Of a DNA stretch of 64,000 nt, positions 27,091 through 35,881 are shown in pieces. Position 1 is the first letter of the stretch. Each line of letters opens with the position of its first letter. The notes under the pieces are model-generated. The model searched no databases, was not told the DNA's origin, and saw nothing but the letters and a program-made list of their open reading frames with translations. The stretch is taken from NCBI RefSeq assembly GCF_015624485.1, contig NZ_CP061378.1, forward strand, positions 124,001-188,000, written 5' to 3'. Origin of the DNA: Bradyrhizobium genosp. L. Its GTDB lineage: Bacteria > Pseudomonadota > Alphaproteobacteria > Rhizobiales > Xanthobacteraceae. The position numbers and the translations under genes are program-made.

Positions 27091-28296
27091 TCACGCAGCG
27101 TTTCCGGTTGATGAGATTTTTTGTTGCTCGAGCTCGGCGCGGACATCGTCGGTATCGGCGCCGAGTGCCGGCACCTTCACGTCCTCACCGAGATTGCTTC
27201 CATTCCATTCGATCGGCAGCGCCGGGACACGGAATGGCTTGCCGTCGGCGTTGACATTGTTGACCAGGCCGCCCGGGCGCAGCACATGCGGGTCCTGCAA
27301 CAGGTCCTCGGGGCGGTTGATCGGCGAGAAGCAGATGTTGAGCGCATCGAGCCGCGCCGACAGATCCGCCACGTTCCAGCCCTTGATCACCTCGGCAACC
27401 CGCGGAATGATCCGGTCGCGCGCCATGATGCGGTCGGTGGTGGTGCGCAGCGTCGGATCGTCGGAAAATTCCTGCAGGCCGAATTCGCGGCAGAAGCTCT
27501 GCCAATGACCTTCGGTGACGACACCGATGAAGATGCGGTCGCCGCCGGCGGCGTCGAAAATGTCGTAGATCGGCCAGGCGTGCTCGCGCTCGGGCATCGA
27601 GCGCGGCTTGCGCCCGGTCATCTCATACTCGACCATGTGCTGGGCGACCAGGAACAGGCAATTCTCGAACAGGCCGATGCGGATGTCCGCGCCGTCCTTG
27701 TTGCCGCCGCGCTTCTGGTAGAGCGCGGCAAGGATCGAGATCACGCCGAACATGCCGCCCATGATGTCGTTGGCCGAGGAGCCGACGCGCTGCGGCTTGT
27801 CGCGGGTGCCGGTCATCGCGGCGAGGCCCGACATCATCTGCACGACTTCATCCAGCGCCGGGCGATGGTCGTAGGGGCCGGACAGGAAGCCCTTGAGGCC
27901 GGCGACGATCAGGTCGGGATATTTCTGGCGCAGCTGCTCGGTGCCAAAGCCCTGCTTGTCGAGCTGGCCGTCGCGAAAATTCTCCAGGAACACGTCGGCG
28001 GTCGCGAGCAGCCGATCCATGGTGTCGCGATCCTCGGGGTGAGCGAAATCGAGCACGACGCTGCGCTTGCCGCGGTTGAACAGCGGGAAGAACGAGACGC
28101 CCATGCCGCCGAGCGAGCGGGTCTTGTCGCCGGCGGGCGGCTCGACCTTGATCACCTCGGCGCCGAGTTGCGCCAGGATCATGCCGCAGGTCGGCCCCAT
28201 CACCATGTGGGTCATCTCGACGACCCTCACGCCTTCCAGCGGCAGTCCGCTGCCCGTCATCGGTTGCTCCGTGCTCATTGCGCTCTTGTTTGGCAT
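27091..28296 (-). CDS. CaiB/BaiF-family (class III) CoA-transferase
   Basis: About 400 residues of the family III CoA-transferases (formyl-CoA, carnitine, succinyl-CoA:acid transferases), which move CoA between carboxylic acids through an aspartyl-CoA thioester. The motif GVRVVEMTHMVMGPTCGMILAQLGAEVIKVEPP is at the N-terminus; the catalytic Asp is in PALDEVVQMMSGL. The start may be 28296 or the Met at 28278. It is translated just before the HMG-CoA-lyase-like gene and diverges from a LysR regulator. Confidence 0.9.
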   Translation of the reverse strand: MPNKSAMSTEQPMTGSGLPLEGVRVVEMTHMVMGPTCGMILAQLGAEVIKVEPPAGDKTRSLGGMGVSFFPLFNRGKRSVVLDFAHPEDRDTMDRLLATADVFLENFRDGQLDKQGFGTEQLRQKYPDLIVAGLKGFLSGPYDHRPALDEVVQMMSGLAAMTGTRDKPQRVGSSANDIMGGMFGVISILAALYQKRGGNKDGADIRIGLFENCLFLVAQHMVEYEMTGRKPRSMPEREHAWPIYDIFDAAGGDRIFIGVVTEGHWQSFCREFGLQEFSDDPTLRTTTDRIMARDRIIPRVAEVIKGWNVADLSARLDALNICFSPINRPEDLLQDPHVLRPGGLVNNVNADGKPFRVPALPIEWNGSNLGEDVKVPALGADTDDVRAELEQQKISSTGNAA

Positions 28297-28342
28297 TGGC
28301 TCAGGCTAGGCTTCCACACGCTATCTGAAAAATATAATCTGT

Positions 28343-28357
28343 CGAATAGTGTATTCG
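28343..28357. promoter_or_regulatory. Candidate LysR-type operator
   Basis: CGAATAGTGTATTCG is a perfect 6-bp-arm palindrome with a 3-base centre in the 84-bp gap between the divergent CoA-transferase and LysR genes. It has the size and A/T-flanked form of LysR-type recognition sites, and the DNA there is unusually AT-rich. Confidence 0.5.
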
Positions 28358-28380
28358 TGGTTCTAGAACGCTGGACCCTC

Positions 28381-29304
28381 ATGGATTCGCGCCAGCTACG
28401 CTATTTCATCGCGGTCTACGAGCAGCGCAACCTGTCGCGGGCCGCGGACCAGGCCAATGTCGCGCAATCCGCGCTGAGCCATCATATCGCGAATCTCGAG
28501 GCGGAATTTGCAACCCCGCTATTCGAGCGCAAGCCGCGCGGCATGGAACCGACCGCGGCCGGCGAACGGCTCTATGAGCATGCCCGCATCATCCTGCGCG
28601 CGATGGCGGCGGCCGAGCGCGAGATCAAGGAAGGCGGCAGCGAGATCGCCGGTGACATCTCGATCGGCATGGCCAATTCCGGAATGAAGGCGATCGGCGT
28701 GCCGCTGATGCGCACGGTGCTCGCGAAATATCCGAACCTGAAGCTGTCGCTGACCGAGAGCCTCTCCGGCGCGACACTGCTGCATCTGTTGAGCTCCGAG
28801 GTCGATCTCGCGCTGGTCTACAATCCGCCCTCGGAGAAGGACCTGATCGCCGAGCCGGTGCTGGAGGAGCAGATGTTCTGCGTCGGCACCGAAAAGCTGA
28901 TCGGCAAGAAGCGGCCGATCCCGTTCGAGGAGGTGGCGCGGCTGCCGCTGATCCTGCTGCGGCACGGGCTGTCGGCCCGCGCGCTACTCGACGACCCCGT
29001 GCCGCTGAAGCGGCTGGAGGCCAGCGCCATCATGCACCTGAACTCGACCAGCGGCATGATCGGCGCGCTGACCGCGGGCCTGGGCTGCACGATCGCGACC
29101 ACGCATTTCGTCAGCGAACCATTGCGGGCCGGAAAGCTGGTGGCGCGCGAGGTGATCGAGCCGAAGCTGACGCGCACGCTCTACCTCTGCCGCCTGCGCA
29201 ACCGGCCGATGACCTATGTGATGGAGGAGATGTGCCGGCTGATCCGCGCCCTGATCGCCGAACAGGTCGGCCGCCGCGCCTGGGAGGCGACGTTGTTGAT
29301 CTGA
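28381..29304 (+). CDS. LysR-family transcriptional regulator
   Basis: 307 residues. The N-terminal winged helix is MDSRQLRYFIAVYEQRNLSRAADQANVAQSALSHHIANLEAEF, then the linker helix and a periplasmic-binding-like effector domain (ISIGMANSGMKAIGVPLMRTVL onward). It is similar in layout to NAC/CynR/CbbR regulators. The frame is open far upstream, but that is antisense to the CoA-transferase; the Met at 28381 is the conserved LysR start. It probably controls the divergent CoA-transferase/lyase operon, and perhaps the MFS carrier downstream. Confidence 0.93.
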   Translation: MDSRQLRYFIAVYEQRNLSRAADQANVAQSALSHHIANLEAEFATPLFERKPRGMEPTAAGERLYEHARIILRAMAAAEREIKEGGSEIAGDISIGMANSGMKAIGVPLMRTVLAKYPNLKLSLTESLSGATLLHLLSSEVDLALVYNPPSEKDLIAEPVLEEQMFCVGTEKLIGKKRPIPFEEVARLPLILLRHGLSARALLDDPVPLKRLEASAIMHLNSTSGMIGALTAGLGCTIATTHFVSEPLRAGKLVAREVIEPKLTRTLYLCRLRNRPMTYVMEEMCRLIRALIAEQVGRRAWEATLLI

Positions 29305-29427
29305 TATCGAAAAGTTCGAACGATCCCTTCGATATGTTCGTCTGGATTTCTGGCTTGGCGCTGCCAAGCATCGCGCGACCAGCACGCCTTCGCAAGAAAG
29401 GCGGCCAATTCACCTTCCGGGGAGGAC

Positions 29428-30846
29428 ATGATGAGCGCCGTCGAACTCGGCTCGGTTGCCGTTTCTGCCGTATCGACAAGCGGCCCCGACGAGATCTCGC
29501 GGCGGCTCGAGGCGCTGCCGGCCTCGGGCTATGTCTGGCGGCTGGTGATCCTGCTGTCACTCGGCGGTTGCTTCGAGATCTACGATCTGTTCTTCACCGG
29601 CTACATCGCACCGGGTCTCGCCCGCAGCGGGCTGATGACCACGACGACCCAGGCCTTTTTCGGCTTCTCCGGCATCGGCGCCTTCGTCGCCGCGACCTTC
29701 GCCGGCCTGTTCGTCGGCACTTTCTTCCTCGGCTTCCTCGCCGACCGCTTCGGGCGCAAGGCGGTCTTCACCTGCTCGCTGCTGTTCTACAGCGTGGCGT
29801 CGGTGATCATGGCCTGCCAGACCACACCCGGCGGCCTGTTGCTGTGGCGTTTCATCGCCGGAATCGGGATCGGCATCGAGGTCATCACCATCGACGCCTA
29901 CATCACCGAGCTGGTGCCGAGCTGGATGCGCGGGCGCGCGTTTGCGATCAACCAGGCCGTGATGCTGACGGCGGTGCCTGTCGTCGCGGCGCTGTCGTGG
30001 TGGCTGGTGCCGCTGACACCTCAAGGCATCGACGGCTGGCGCTGGGTGGTGCTGATCGGCGCCGCCGCCAGCATGGTGATCTGGGTGCTGCGGCTCTATG
30101 TGCCGGAAAGCCCGCTCTGGCTGGCCCGCCACGGCCACGCCATCGAGGCCGACAGGATCATGCGGTTGCTCGAGGCCACCGCGGACACGGCAAACGCGCG
30201 TCCGACGGCATCCATTGCCATCACACCGGCGCAGGCGCCGGTCCAGGTGTCGGGCTATGCCGACCTGTTCAGGCCGCCCTATGCCTCACTGGTCGTGCTG
30301 TTCATGATCTTCAATCTCTGCCAGGCCTTCGGCTTCTACGGCTTCTCCAACTGGGTCCCGGCCCTGCTGGTCGAGAAGGGCATCACCGTCACCAAGAGCC
30401 TGCAATACTCCTTCATCATCGCGATCGCCTATCCGCTCGCGCCGCTGCTCGCTGCAATCTTTGCCGACCGCTTCGAGCGCAAATCGATCATCTGCGGCGC
30501 AGCCGCGGCAACCATCGTCTTCGGCCTCGCTTTCTCGCAGTTCACCGAGCCGGCGCTTCTGATCGCAAGCGGCGTGCTGGTGACCGCCGCCAATATGACG
30601 ATCTCCTACGCTTATCACGCCTACCAGACCGAGGTGTTCCCGACCGCGATCCGGGCCCGCGCCGCGGGACTGGTCTATTCGATGAGCCGGCTCAGCGCGA
30701 CCTTCTCCGGCTTCATCGTCGCCTTCATGCTGAAGCAGGCCGGCGTCGTCGGGGTGTTCGGCCTGATCACCGCGGCGCTCGTCGTGGTGATCGTCACGAT
30801 CGGGATCTGGGGGCCCAACGTGCGCGGCAAGCCGCTCGACGCTTGA
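29428..30846 (+). CDS. MFS transporter, metabolite:H+ symporter type
   Basis: 472 residues with 12 predicted spans. GGCFEIYDLFFTGYIAPGL with a charged residue in TM1, GFLADRFGRKAVFTCSLL (motif A) and VPSWMRGRAFAINQ, then LYVPESPLWLARHGH, match the sugar-porter/MHS branch that imports organic acids and aromatic acids. GGGGAGG before ATGATGAGC is a strong ribosome site. The position beside the LysR and CoA-transferase/lyase unit suggests import of that pathway's acid substrate, but this is inference. Confidence 0.85.
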   Translation: MMSAVELGSVAVSAVSTSGPDEISRRLEALPASGYVWRLVILLSLGGCFEIYDLFFTGYIAPGLARSGLMTTTTQAFFGFSGIGAFVAATFAGLFVGTFFLGFLADRFGRKAVFTCSLLFYSVASVIMACQTTPGGLLLWRFIAGIGIGIEVITIDAYITELVPSWMRGRAFAINQAVMLTAVPVVAALSWWLVPLTPQGIDGWRWVVLIGAAASMVIWVLRLYVPESPLWLARHGHAIEADRIMRLLEATADTANARPTASIAITPAQAPVQVSGYADLFRPPYASLVVLFMIFNLCQAFGFYGFSNWVPALLVEKGITVTKSLQYSFIIAIAYPLAPLLAAIFADRFERKSIICGAAAATIVFGLAFSQFTEPALLIASGVLVTAANMTISYAYHAYQTEVFPTAIRARAAGLVYSMSRLSATFSGFIVAFMLKQAGVVGVFGLITAALVVVIVTIGIWGPNVRGKPLDA

Positions 30847-30922
30847 TCGCGAAAGCGGCCCTTGCCGAAGCCATAATGGGTGGCTACCTCTCGCAAGAAC
30901 TTTCTCGAGAGGTAACCCGCTC

Positions 30923-31675
30923 ATGCTCGACGCCGCCGTCAAGGCGCTATCGCAAATCCTGTCGCCGCCGATGCGCTCGATCCTGTGGCGCTCGATCGGG
31001 CTTGCGCTGGTGCTGATATCAGTGCTGGCGATCGGGTTGCAGCGGCTGCTGAGCTGGTTCGCCGACAGTGGCGAGGTCTGGGCCGAGGGCATGCTCGGCC
31101 CCAACTTCCATTCCACGCTGCACATCCTGTCGTGGGTGATCTCGATCGCCGCCGGCCTCGGCGTCGTGCTCGGCGGCATCTTCCTGATGCCCGCGATCAC
31201 CTCGCTGGTGGCGAGCCTGTTCGTCGACGACGTCGCCGACATCGTCGAGCGCGAACACTATCCGGCCGAACGGCCCGGCGTGGCGTTGCCGTTCACCCGG
31301 GCGACGATCGAAGGCGTCAAGACCGCGCTGCTGACGCTGCTGGTCTATCTTGTCGCACTGCCGTTCGTGCTGTTCGCAGGCGCCGGCTTCATCATCTTCT
31401 TCCTCGCCACCGCATGGCTGTTGGGACGGGAATATTTCGAACTCGCCGCGATGCGGTTCCGCTCGCCGGAAGATGCCAAGGCGATGCGCCGCGAGCATGC
31501 GGCGACCGTGTTCACCGCGGGCCTGTTCATCGCGGCGTTCGTTTCGATCCCGATCGTGAATCTGGCGACGCCGCTGTTCGGCATGGCCTTCATGGTCCAC
31601 ATGCACAAGCGGCTGTCCGGCCCGCGGCGAGAGCTGCTGGAGCCCGCGCCGCGGCAGGGCGTCCCGATGCGATAA
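30923..31675 (+). CDS. EI24/CysZ-family membrane protein
   Basis: 250 residues with about five hydrophobic segments (IGLALVLISVLAIGLQRLL, a GLGVVLGGIFLMPAITSLVASLF pair, LLTLLVYLVALPFVLFAGAGFIIFFLATAWLLGREYFELAAMR, a C-terminal span). The pattern PAITSLVASLFVDDVADIVE and LGREYFELAAMRFR is characteristic of the EI24/CysZ family. CysZ is a sulfate channel in E. coli, whereas other members are uncharacterised, so sulfate transport is only a possibility. Confidence 0.8.
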   Translation: MLDAAVKALSQILSPPMRSILWRSIGLALVLISVLAIGLQRLLSWFADSGEVWAEGMLGPNFHSTLHILSWVISIAAGLGVVLGGIFLMPAITSLVASLFVDDVADIVEREHYPAERPGVALPFTRATIEGVKTALLTLLVYLVALPFVLFAGAGFIIFFLATAWLLGREYFELAAMRFRSPEDAKAMRREHAATVFTAGLFIAAFVSIPIVNLATPLFGMAFMVHMHKRLSGPRRELLEPAPRQGVPMR

Positions 31676-31677
31676 CG

Positions 31678-33303
31678 TCAGGGGACGGCGGCATCCCGCT
31701 TCGGCAGCAGGCCCCTCAGGCTGAACGGCGTCGGCGACAACGGGCCAGGCGGCGCACGTCCGATCAACGCGACCAGGACCAGCGCTACGATCGCGACCCA
31801 GAAGCACAGCCAGAAGCCATCGATATAGGCGAGGACGTTCGCCTCGCGCTGCACCCGCGCGGCGAGCGTGCCGACCGCCCGCCCCATCGCCGCCCCCATG
31901 CCACGGCCGGAAAATTCGTCCGCCAGCCGCTGCAACAATTGCCTGACATCGACGTCGCCGCTCTGCACATGCAGCCCGAGGTAGGCGGAGTGGATCTGCT
32001 CGCGGACCCGCAGCCAGGTGCCCATCAGCGCGATGCCGATCTCGGCGCCGCCGAGCCGGCAGATCTGGATATAGGCCGCAAACGCCGTCGCGCGCGACGG
32101 ATCGACGTTCGACAGGGCGAGGATGATGATCGGCAGCAGCGCGAACGCCTGCCCGACCGACATCAGCAGAACCATGCCGATGAAATCCTCCCCCGCCCAG
32201 ACATGGCTGAGCTGCGTGCCCCAGAGATTGGCGGCCGCGAAGGCTGCGAGGCCGAGCACGATCATGATGCGCGGATCAAGATGGCGAAGCAGCACGATCG
32301 AGATCGGCACCAGCACGAACATCGGCAGCGCGCCGTAGGTCAGGAGCAGCGCGCCGGACTGCTCCGGCCGCAACGCCGTGATGACGCCGAGGAAATTCGG
32401 CACCAGCGAGGAGTTCGACAGACTGGTCAGCGTGTACAGGACGATGACGATCAGCGCGAGCCCGGCATTGCGCGAGAACACGACATTGAAGTGCGCCCAG
32501 GGCCGGCTCGCCAGCATCTCGTTGATCATGAAGGCGACGATCAAAAGCCCGCCGGAGATCAGCAGTGCCATCACCGTGCCGGATTCCAGCCAGTCGAGCC
32601 GGTTGCCCTGGTCCAGCCCGGCATAGACCATGGCGACGCCGGCGCCGAGCAGTAGCATGCCGCCCCAATCGGCGTGGTGCAGCAGCTCGCGATTGACCGG
32701 CTCGCTCGGGGTGCCGAGATACACCATCAGGCCCATCAGCGGCGCGACCACGACGCTCTGCCAGTAAAGCCACGGCCAACCGAGATGCTGGACATAGAGG
32801 CCGACCAGCGAGCTCGAGGAATCCAGCGCGAAGCCGACGCGGATCGCGTAGAGCGAAATCGCCGGAAGCCACCAGCGGATCGGCAGGTTGCGCAGGATGA
32901 TCATCAGCGTCGCCGGCACGAAGGTACCCAGCAGCATGCCATGCGCGATGCTGAGCACCATCAGCGTCGGGTAGTCGTGCACGAACGGGATCACGAACGA
33001 CACCACGGCATAGACCAGGCTCGGAATCGCCAGCACGCGTCGCAGGCCGAACACGGTCGCAAGCCACGCCACGGCCGGCGCGACGAAGATCTGCGATCCG
33101 ATCGCGGCGGTCGACAACCAGGCGCCTTCGTCGAAGGTGAGCGAGAATGCGCCACGCAGGTCAGGCAATCCGACGGTGGTCAGACGGCTGTCGAAATTCG
33201 CCAGGAACGCGCCGAGCAGCACCGCGGCGACGGCAAACAGCGGCTGTGGCGCGACCTCGCCGCGCGAGATCGGACTGCGGTTGCGATCGTCACTTTCCGG
33301 CAT
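31678..33303 (-). CDS. DHA2-family MFS multidrug efflux protein (EmrB-like)
   Basis: 541 residues with 14 predicted spans of the DHA2 type. LGAFLANFDSRLTTVGLPDL replaces the usual D-x-T-I-V-N-V-A-L-P motif. WLATVFGLRRVLAIPSL and GMLLGTFVPATLMII follow, and the extended periplasmic loop precedes the last span. It overlaps the upstream HlyD-type gene by 14 bases, the normal emrA-emrB organisation. It should export hydrophobic or amphipathic compounds through an outer-membrane TolC-like partner not found in this window. Confidence 0.88.
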   Translation of the reverse strand: MPESDDRNRSPISRGEVAPQPLFAVAAVLLGAFLANFDSRLTTVGLPDLRGAFSLTFDEGAWLSTAAIGSQIFVAPAVAWLATVFGLRRVLAIPSLVYAVVSFVIPFVHDYPTLMVLSIAHGMLLGTFVPATLMIILRNLPIRWWLPAISLYAIRVGFALDSSSSLVGLYVQHLGWPWLYWQSVVVAPLMGLMVYLGTPSEPVNRELLHHADWGGMLLLGAGVAMVYAGLDQGNRLDWLESGTVMALLISGGLLIVAFMINEMLASRPWAHFNVVFSRNAGLALIVIVLYTLTSLSNSSLVPNFLGVITALRPEQSGALLLTYGALPMFVLVPISIVLLRHLDPRIMIVLGLAAFAAANLWGTQLSHVWAGEDFIGMVLLMSVGQAFALLPIIILALSNVDPSRATAFAAYIQICRLGGAEIGIALMGTWLRVREQIHSAYLGLHVQSGDVDVRQLLQRLADEFSGRGMGAAMGRAVGTLAARVQREANVLAYIDGFWLCFWVAIVALVLVALIGRAPPGPLSPTPFSLRGLLPKRDAAVP

Positions 33304-34426
33304 CCGCGACGACCTCGCCGGTGTTGATGTTGGTGACGACAGACATGCCCGGCAGCAGGCGCTCGAGCAGCGGCTGGTTCTTGTCGAACTGGATGCGCAC
33401 CGGGATACGCTGCACCACCTTGGTGAAATTGCCGGTGGCGTTGTCGGGCGGCAGCAGCGCGAATTGCGATCCGCTCGCCGGCGCGATTCGCTCGACGATG
33501 CCGCGCAGCCTCTGGCCCGGGAAAGAATCGACTGATATCTCGACCGGCTGGCCGGGCTTGACCCGCGTCAGCTGGGTCTCTTTGTAATTCGCGATGACGT
33601 AGACGTTCGGCAGCGGCACGACATTGATCAAATTGGTGCCGATGTTGACATAGTCGCCCGGCTGCACCTGGCGTTCGCCGGTGACACCGTCGAACGGCGC
33701 GACGATCCTGGTGTAGCCGAGCTTGAGCTTCACCGCATTGAGCTGCGCCTTGGCGCCGTCGACATCGGCGCCGCGCTGCTTCTTGGTGCCCTGCAACACC
33801 TCGAGCTGGTGGCGTTGCGCGGCAATCACCGCGCGGCTGGCGCGGACGTCGGCCTGCGCCTTGGCATAGGCCGCGGTCGCCTGCTCGAGCCGTTGCCGCG
33901 TACCCGCCTCGGTCTGCGACAACGATTGCTGGCGTTCCTGCTCCTGGCGGGCTTCGGTCTCCTGCGCCTCCGCGGACAGCCGCGACGCCTCGGCCTGCGC
34001 GATCGTGGCATATTGCAGCTCGACCTGGTTGTTGAGATTGTCGAGCGCGGCCTGCGCGCCGACCACGCCGGCATCGGCCTGGGCGACCTGCGCCTGATAG
34101 TCGGCGGGATCGATCTGCACCAGGAGATCGCCGGCCTTGACGCGCTGGAAGTCGGTGACGCCGACGGTGAGGACTTCGCCGGAGACACGGCTGGAGAGCT
34201 GGGTCAGTTCGGCGCGCACATAGGCATCATTGGTGCTCTGGATGGTGGCGCTGCCGACCCAGAGATCCCAACGCGTCGTCGCCACCACGACGAAGACAAG
34301 CGCGACGAGCGCGGCGAACAGCGGGATGGAGAACCGGCGCCAGAAGCCCGCTGTCGCGGACAACGGTTGCGCTGGTGCGGTCGCCTGGCCGGCGGGTGGC
34401 GGACCATTTTGAACCTGCTCAGTCAC
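33290..34426 (-). CDS. HlyD/EmrA-family membrane-fusion protein
   Basis: About 378 residues. A cytoplasmic N-terminus is followed by one membrane span (FSIPLFAALVALVFVVVATTRW). A biotinyl-lipoyl-like half-motif (VSGEVLTVGVTDFQRVKAGDLLVQIDPADY), a long alpha-hairpin of Gln/Ala-rich coiled coil and a beta-barrel domain (IVAPFDGVTGERQVQPGDYV) follow. It bridges the EmrB-like pump to the outer membrane. A GTG start at 34426 after GGGAGTGTC is preferred to an ATG 30 bases upstream that gives a poor leader. Confidence 0.88.
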   Translation of the reverse strand: MTEQVQNGPPPAGQATAPAQPLSATAGFWRRFSIPLFAALVALVFVVVATTRWDLWVGSATIQSTNDAYVRAELTQLSSRVSGEVLTVGVTDFQRVKAGDLLVQIDPADYQAQVAQADAGVVGAQAALDNLNNQVELQYATIAQAEASRLSAEAQETEARQEQERQQSLSQTEAGTRQRLEQATAAYAKAQADVRASRAVIAAQRHQLEVLQGTKKQRGADVDGAKAQLNAVKLKLGYTRIVAPFDGVTGERQVQPGDYVNIGTNLINVVPLPNVYVIANYKETQLTRVKPGQPVEISVDSFPGQRLRGIVERIAPASGSQFALLPPDNATGNFTKVVQRIPVRIQFDKNQPLLERLLPGMSVVTNINTGEVVADAGK

Positions 34427-34492
34427 ACGACACTCCCAATCACCGCTCCGCAACACCAGGCGAGGCTATTCACCCATGATGACGATCATGCC

Positions 34493-35293
34493 TCAGACGG
34501 TCTTCTCCGGCCACCGGCAAAGATCGTTGATCAGACACACATCGCAGCGCGGCCCGCGCGCGAGGCAGGTGTAGCGTCCATGCAGGATCAGCCAGTGATG
34601 GGCGTGCAGCATGAACTCGCTCGGGATCACCTTCTCCAGGCCCAACTCGACCTCGAGCGGCGTCTTGCCGGGCGCGAGCCCGGTGCGGTTGCCGACACGA
34701 AACACGTGGGTGTCGACCGCCATCGTATGCTCACCGAACGCCATGTTGAGCACGACGTTCGCGGTCTTGCGCCCGGCGCCGGGCAACGACTCGAGCTCGG
34801 CCCGCGTGCGCGGTACCTCGCCGCCGAATTCGGCGAGCAGCTTCTCGGAGAGCGCGATGACGTTTTTGGCCTTATTGCGATAGAGGCCGATGGTCTTGAT
34901 GTAGTCGCGCACCGTGTCCTCGCCGAGCGCGATCATCTTCTCCGGCGTGTCGGCGACCGCAAACAGCGCCCGCGTCGCCCTGTTGACGCCGGCGTCGGTT
35001 GCCTGCGCCGACAGCACCACCGCGACCAGCAGCGTGTAGGGGTTGAGATGCTCGAGCTCGCCCTTCGGCTCGGGATTGGCTTTGCGGAACCGGCTGAAGG
35101 CCTCGTAGACCTCCGCAGCGGTCCACGGCTTCGGCTTCGCCATCTTCTTGGCGGCGACCTTCGGCGCCGCCTTGACCGCTTTCTTGGTCGCTTTCTTGGC
35201 CGCTTTCGCGGATTTTGTCTTTGGCGCGGACCGAACGCTTGATGGCTTGGCGCGTTGCGATTTGGCGCGTTGAGCGCGGATGATTTTGGCCAT
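34493..35293 (-). CDS. nth: Endonuclease III
   Basis: Base-excision-repair DNA glycosylase/AP lyase for oxidised pyrimidines, 266 residues. The helix-hairpin-helix ESLPGAGRKTANVVLNMAF holds the catalytic Lys; VDTHVFRVGNR holds the catalytic Asp; C-x6-C-x2-C-x5-C at the end (TCLARGPRCDVCLINDLC) binds [4Fe-4S]. The first 55 residues are Lys/Ala-rich (KTKSAKAAKKATKKAVKAAPK), longer than in E. coli, and look like a disordered DNA-binding tail. The Met at 35293 is only 22 bases from the divergent DUF2244 gene. Confidence 0.95.
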   Translation of the reverse strand: MAKIIRAQRAKSQRAKPSSVRSAPKTKSAKAAKKATKKAVKAAPKVAAKKMAKPKPWTAAEVYEAFSRFRKANPEPKGELEHLNPYTLLVAVVLSAQATDAGVNRATRALFAVADTPEKMIALGEDTVRDYIKTIGLYRNKAKNVIALSEKLLAEFGGEVPRTRAELESLPGAGRKTANVVLNMAFGEHTMAVDTHVFRVGNRTGLAPGKTPLEVELGLEKVIPSEFMLHAHHWLILHGRYTCLARGPRCDVCLINDLCRWPEKTV

Positions 35294-35315
35294 GGACGGG
35301 ATATACTGATACGTC

Positions 35316-35846
35316 ATGACCGCAGGCAATGATTTTGATCCCGCCGATGGCGCCGCAGCCGAGCCGACGATTTTCTCGGCATTGCTGACGCCGCACCGCT
35401 CGCTCAACCGCACCGGCTTCGTGGTGCTGATGACGGTCGTGACCGCGGTCAGCTTCATCGCCGGCGCGGTGTTCTGGTGGCTGGGCGCCTGGCCGATCTT
35501 CGGCTTCTTCGGCCTCGACGTGCTGGTGATCTATTGGGCCTTCAAGGTCAATTTCCGCACCGCCAAAGCGAGCGAGGAAATCACCGTGACCCCCTCGGAG
35601 CTTCGGGTGCGCCGGGTCAGCCATCGCGGCCATGTGGTGGAATGGGTGCTCAATCCGCTCTGGGTGCAGTTCGAGCAGATCGCGCACCAGGAATTCGGCA
35701 TCGAGCGGCTTTATCTGGTCTCGCGCGGTCGCCGGGTCAGCGTCGGCAGCTTCCTGGGTCCCGACGAAAAGGCAAGTTTTTCCAAAGCCTTGACGGCAGC
35801 GTTGAATACCGCCAAGCGCGGCCCGACTTATAATCCAATCTACTAA
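35316..35846 (+). CDS. DUF2244 integral membrane protein
   Basis: 176 residues with two adjacent spans (TGFVVLMTVVTAVSFIAGAVFWW and LGAWPIFGFFGLDVLVIYWAF) followed by a soluble beta-rich part ending NPLWVQFEQ...LYLVSRGRRVSVGSFLGPDEK. It matches the DUF2244 pattern common in alphaproteobacteria. Function unknown. It is divergent from nth and upstream of the AraC-MGMT gene. Confidence 0.85.
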   Translation: MTAGNDFDPADGAAAEPTIFSALLTPHRSLNRTGFVVLMTVVTAVSFIAGAVFWWLGAWPIFGFFGLDVLVIYWAFKVNFRTAKASEEITVTPSELRVRRVSHRGHVVEWVLNPLWVQFEQIAHQEFGIERLYLVSRGRRVSVGSFLGPDEKASFSKALTAALNTAKRGPTYNPIY

Positions 35847-35881
35847 GGCTGTTGTCAGAAATCGGGTGGTTTGGATGCGCG

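Noticed and set aside
27121..28380. 420-codon N-terminal extension of the LysR gene
   Set aside because: This part is antisense to the CoA-transferase; the conserved LysR start is at 28381.
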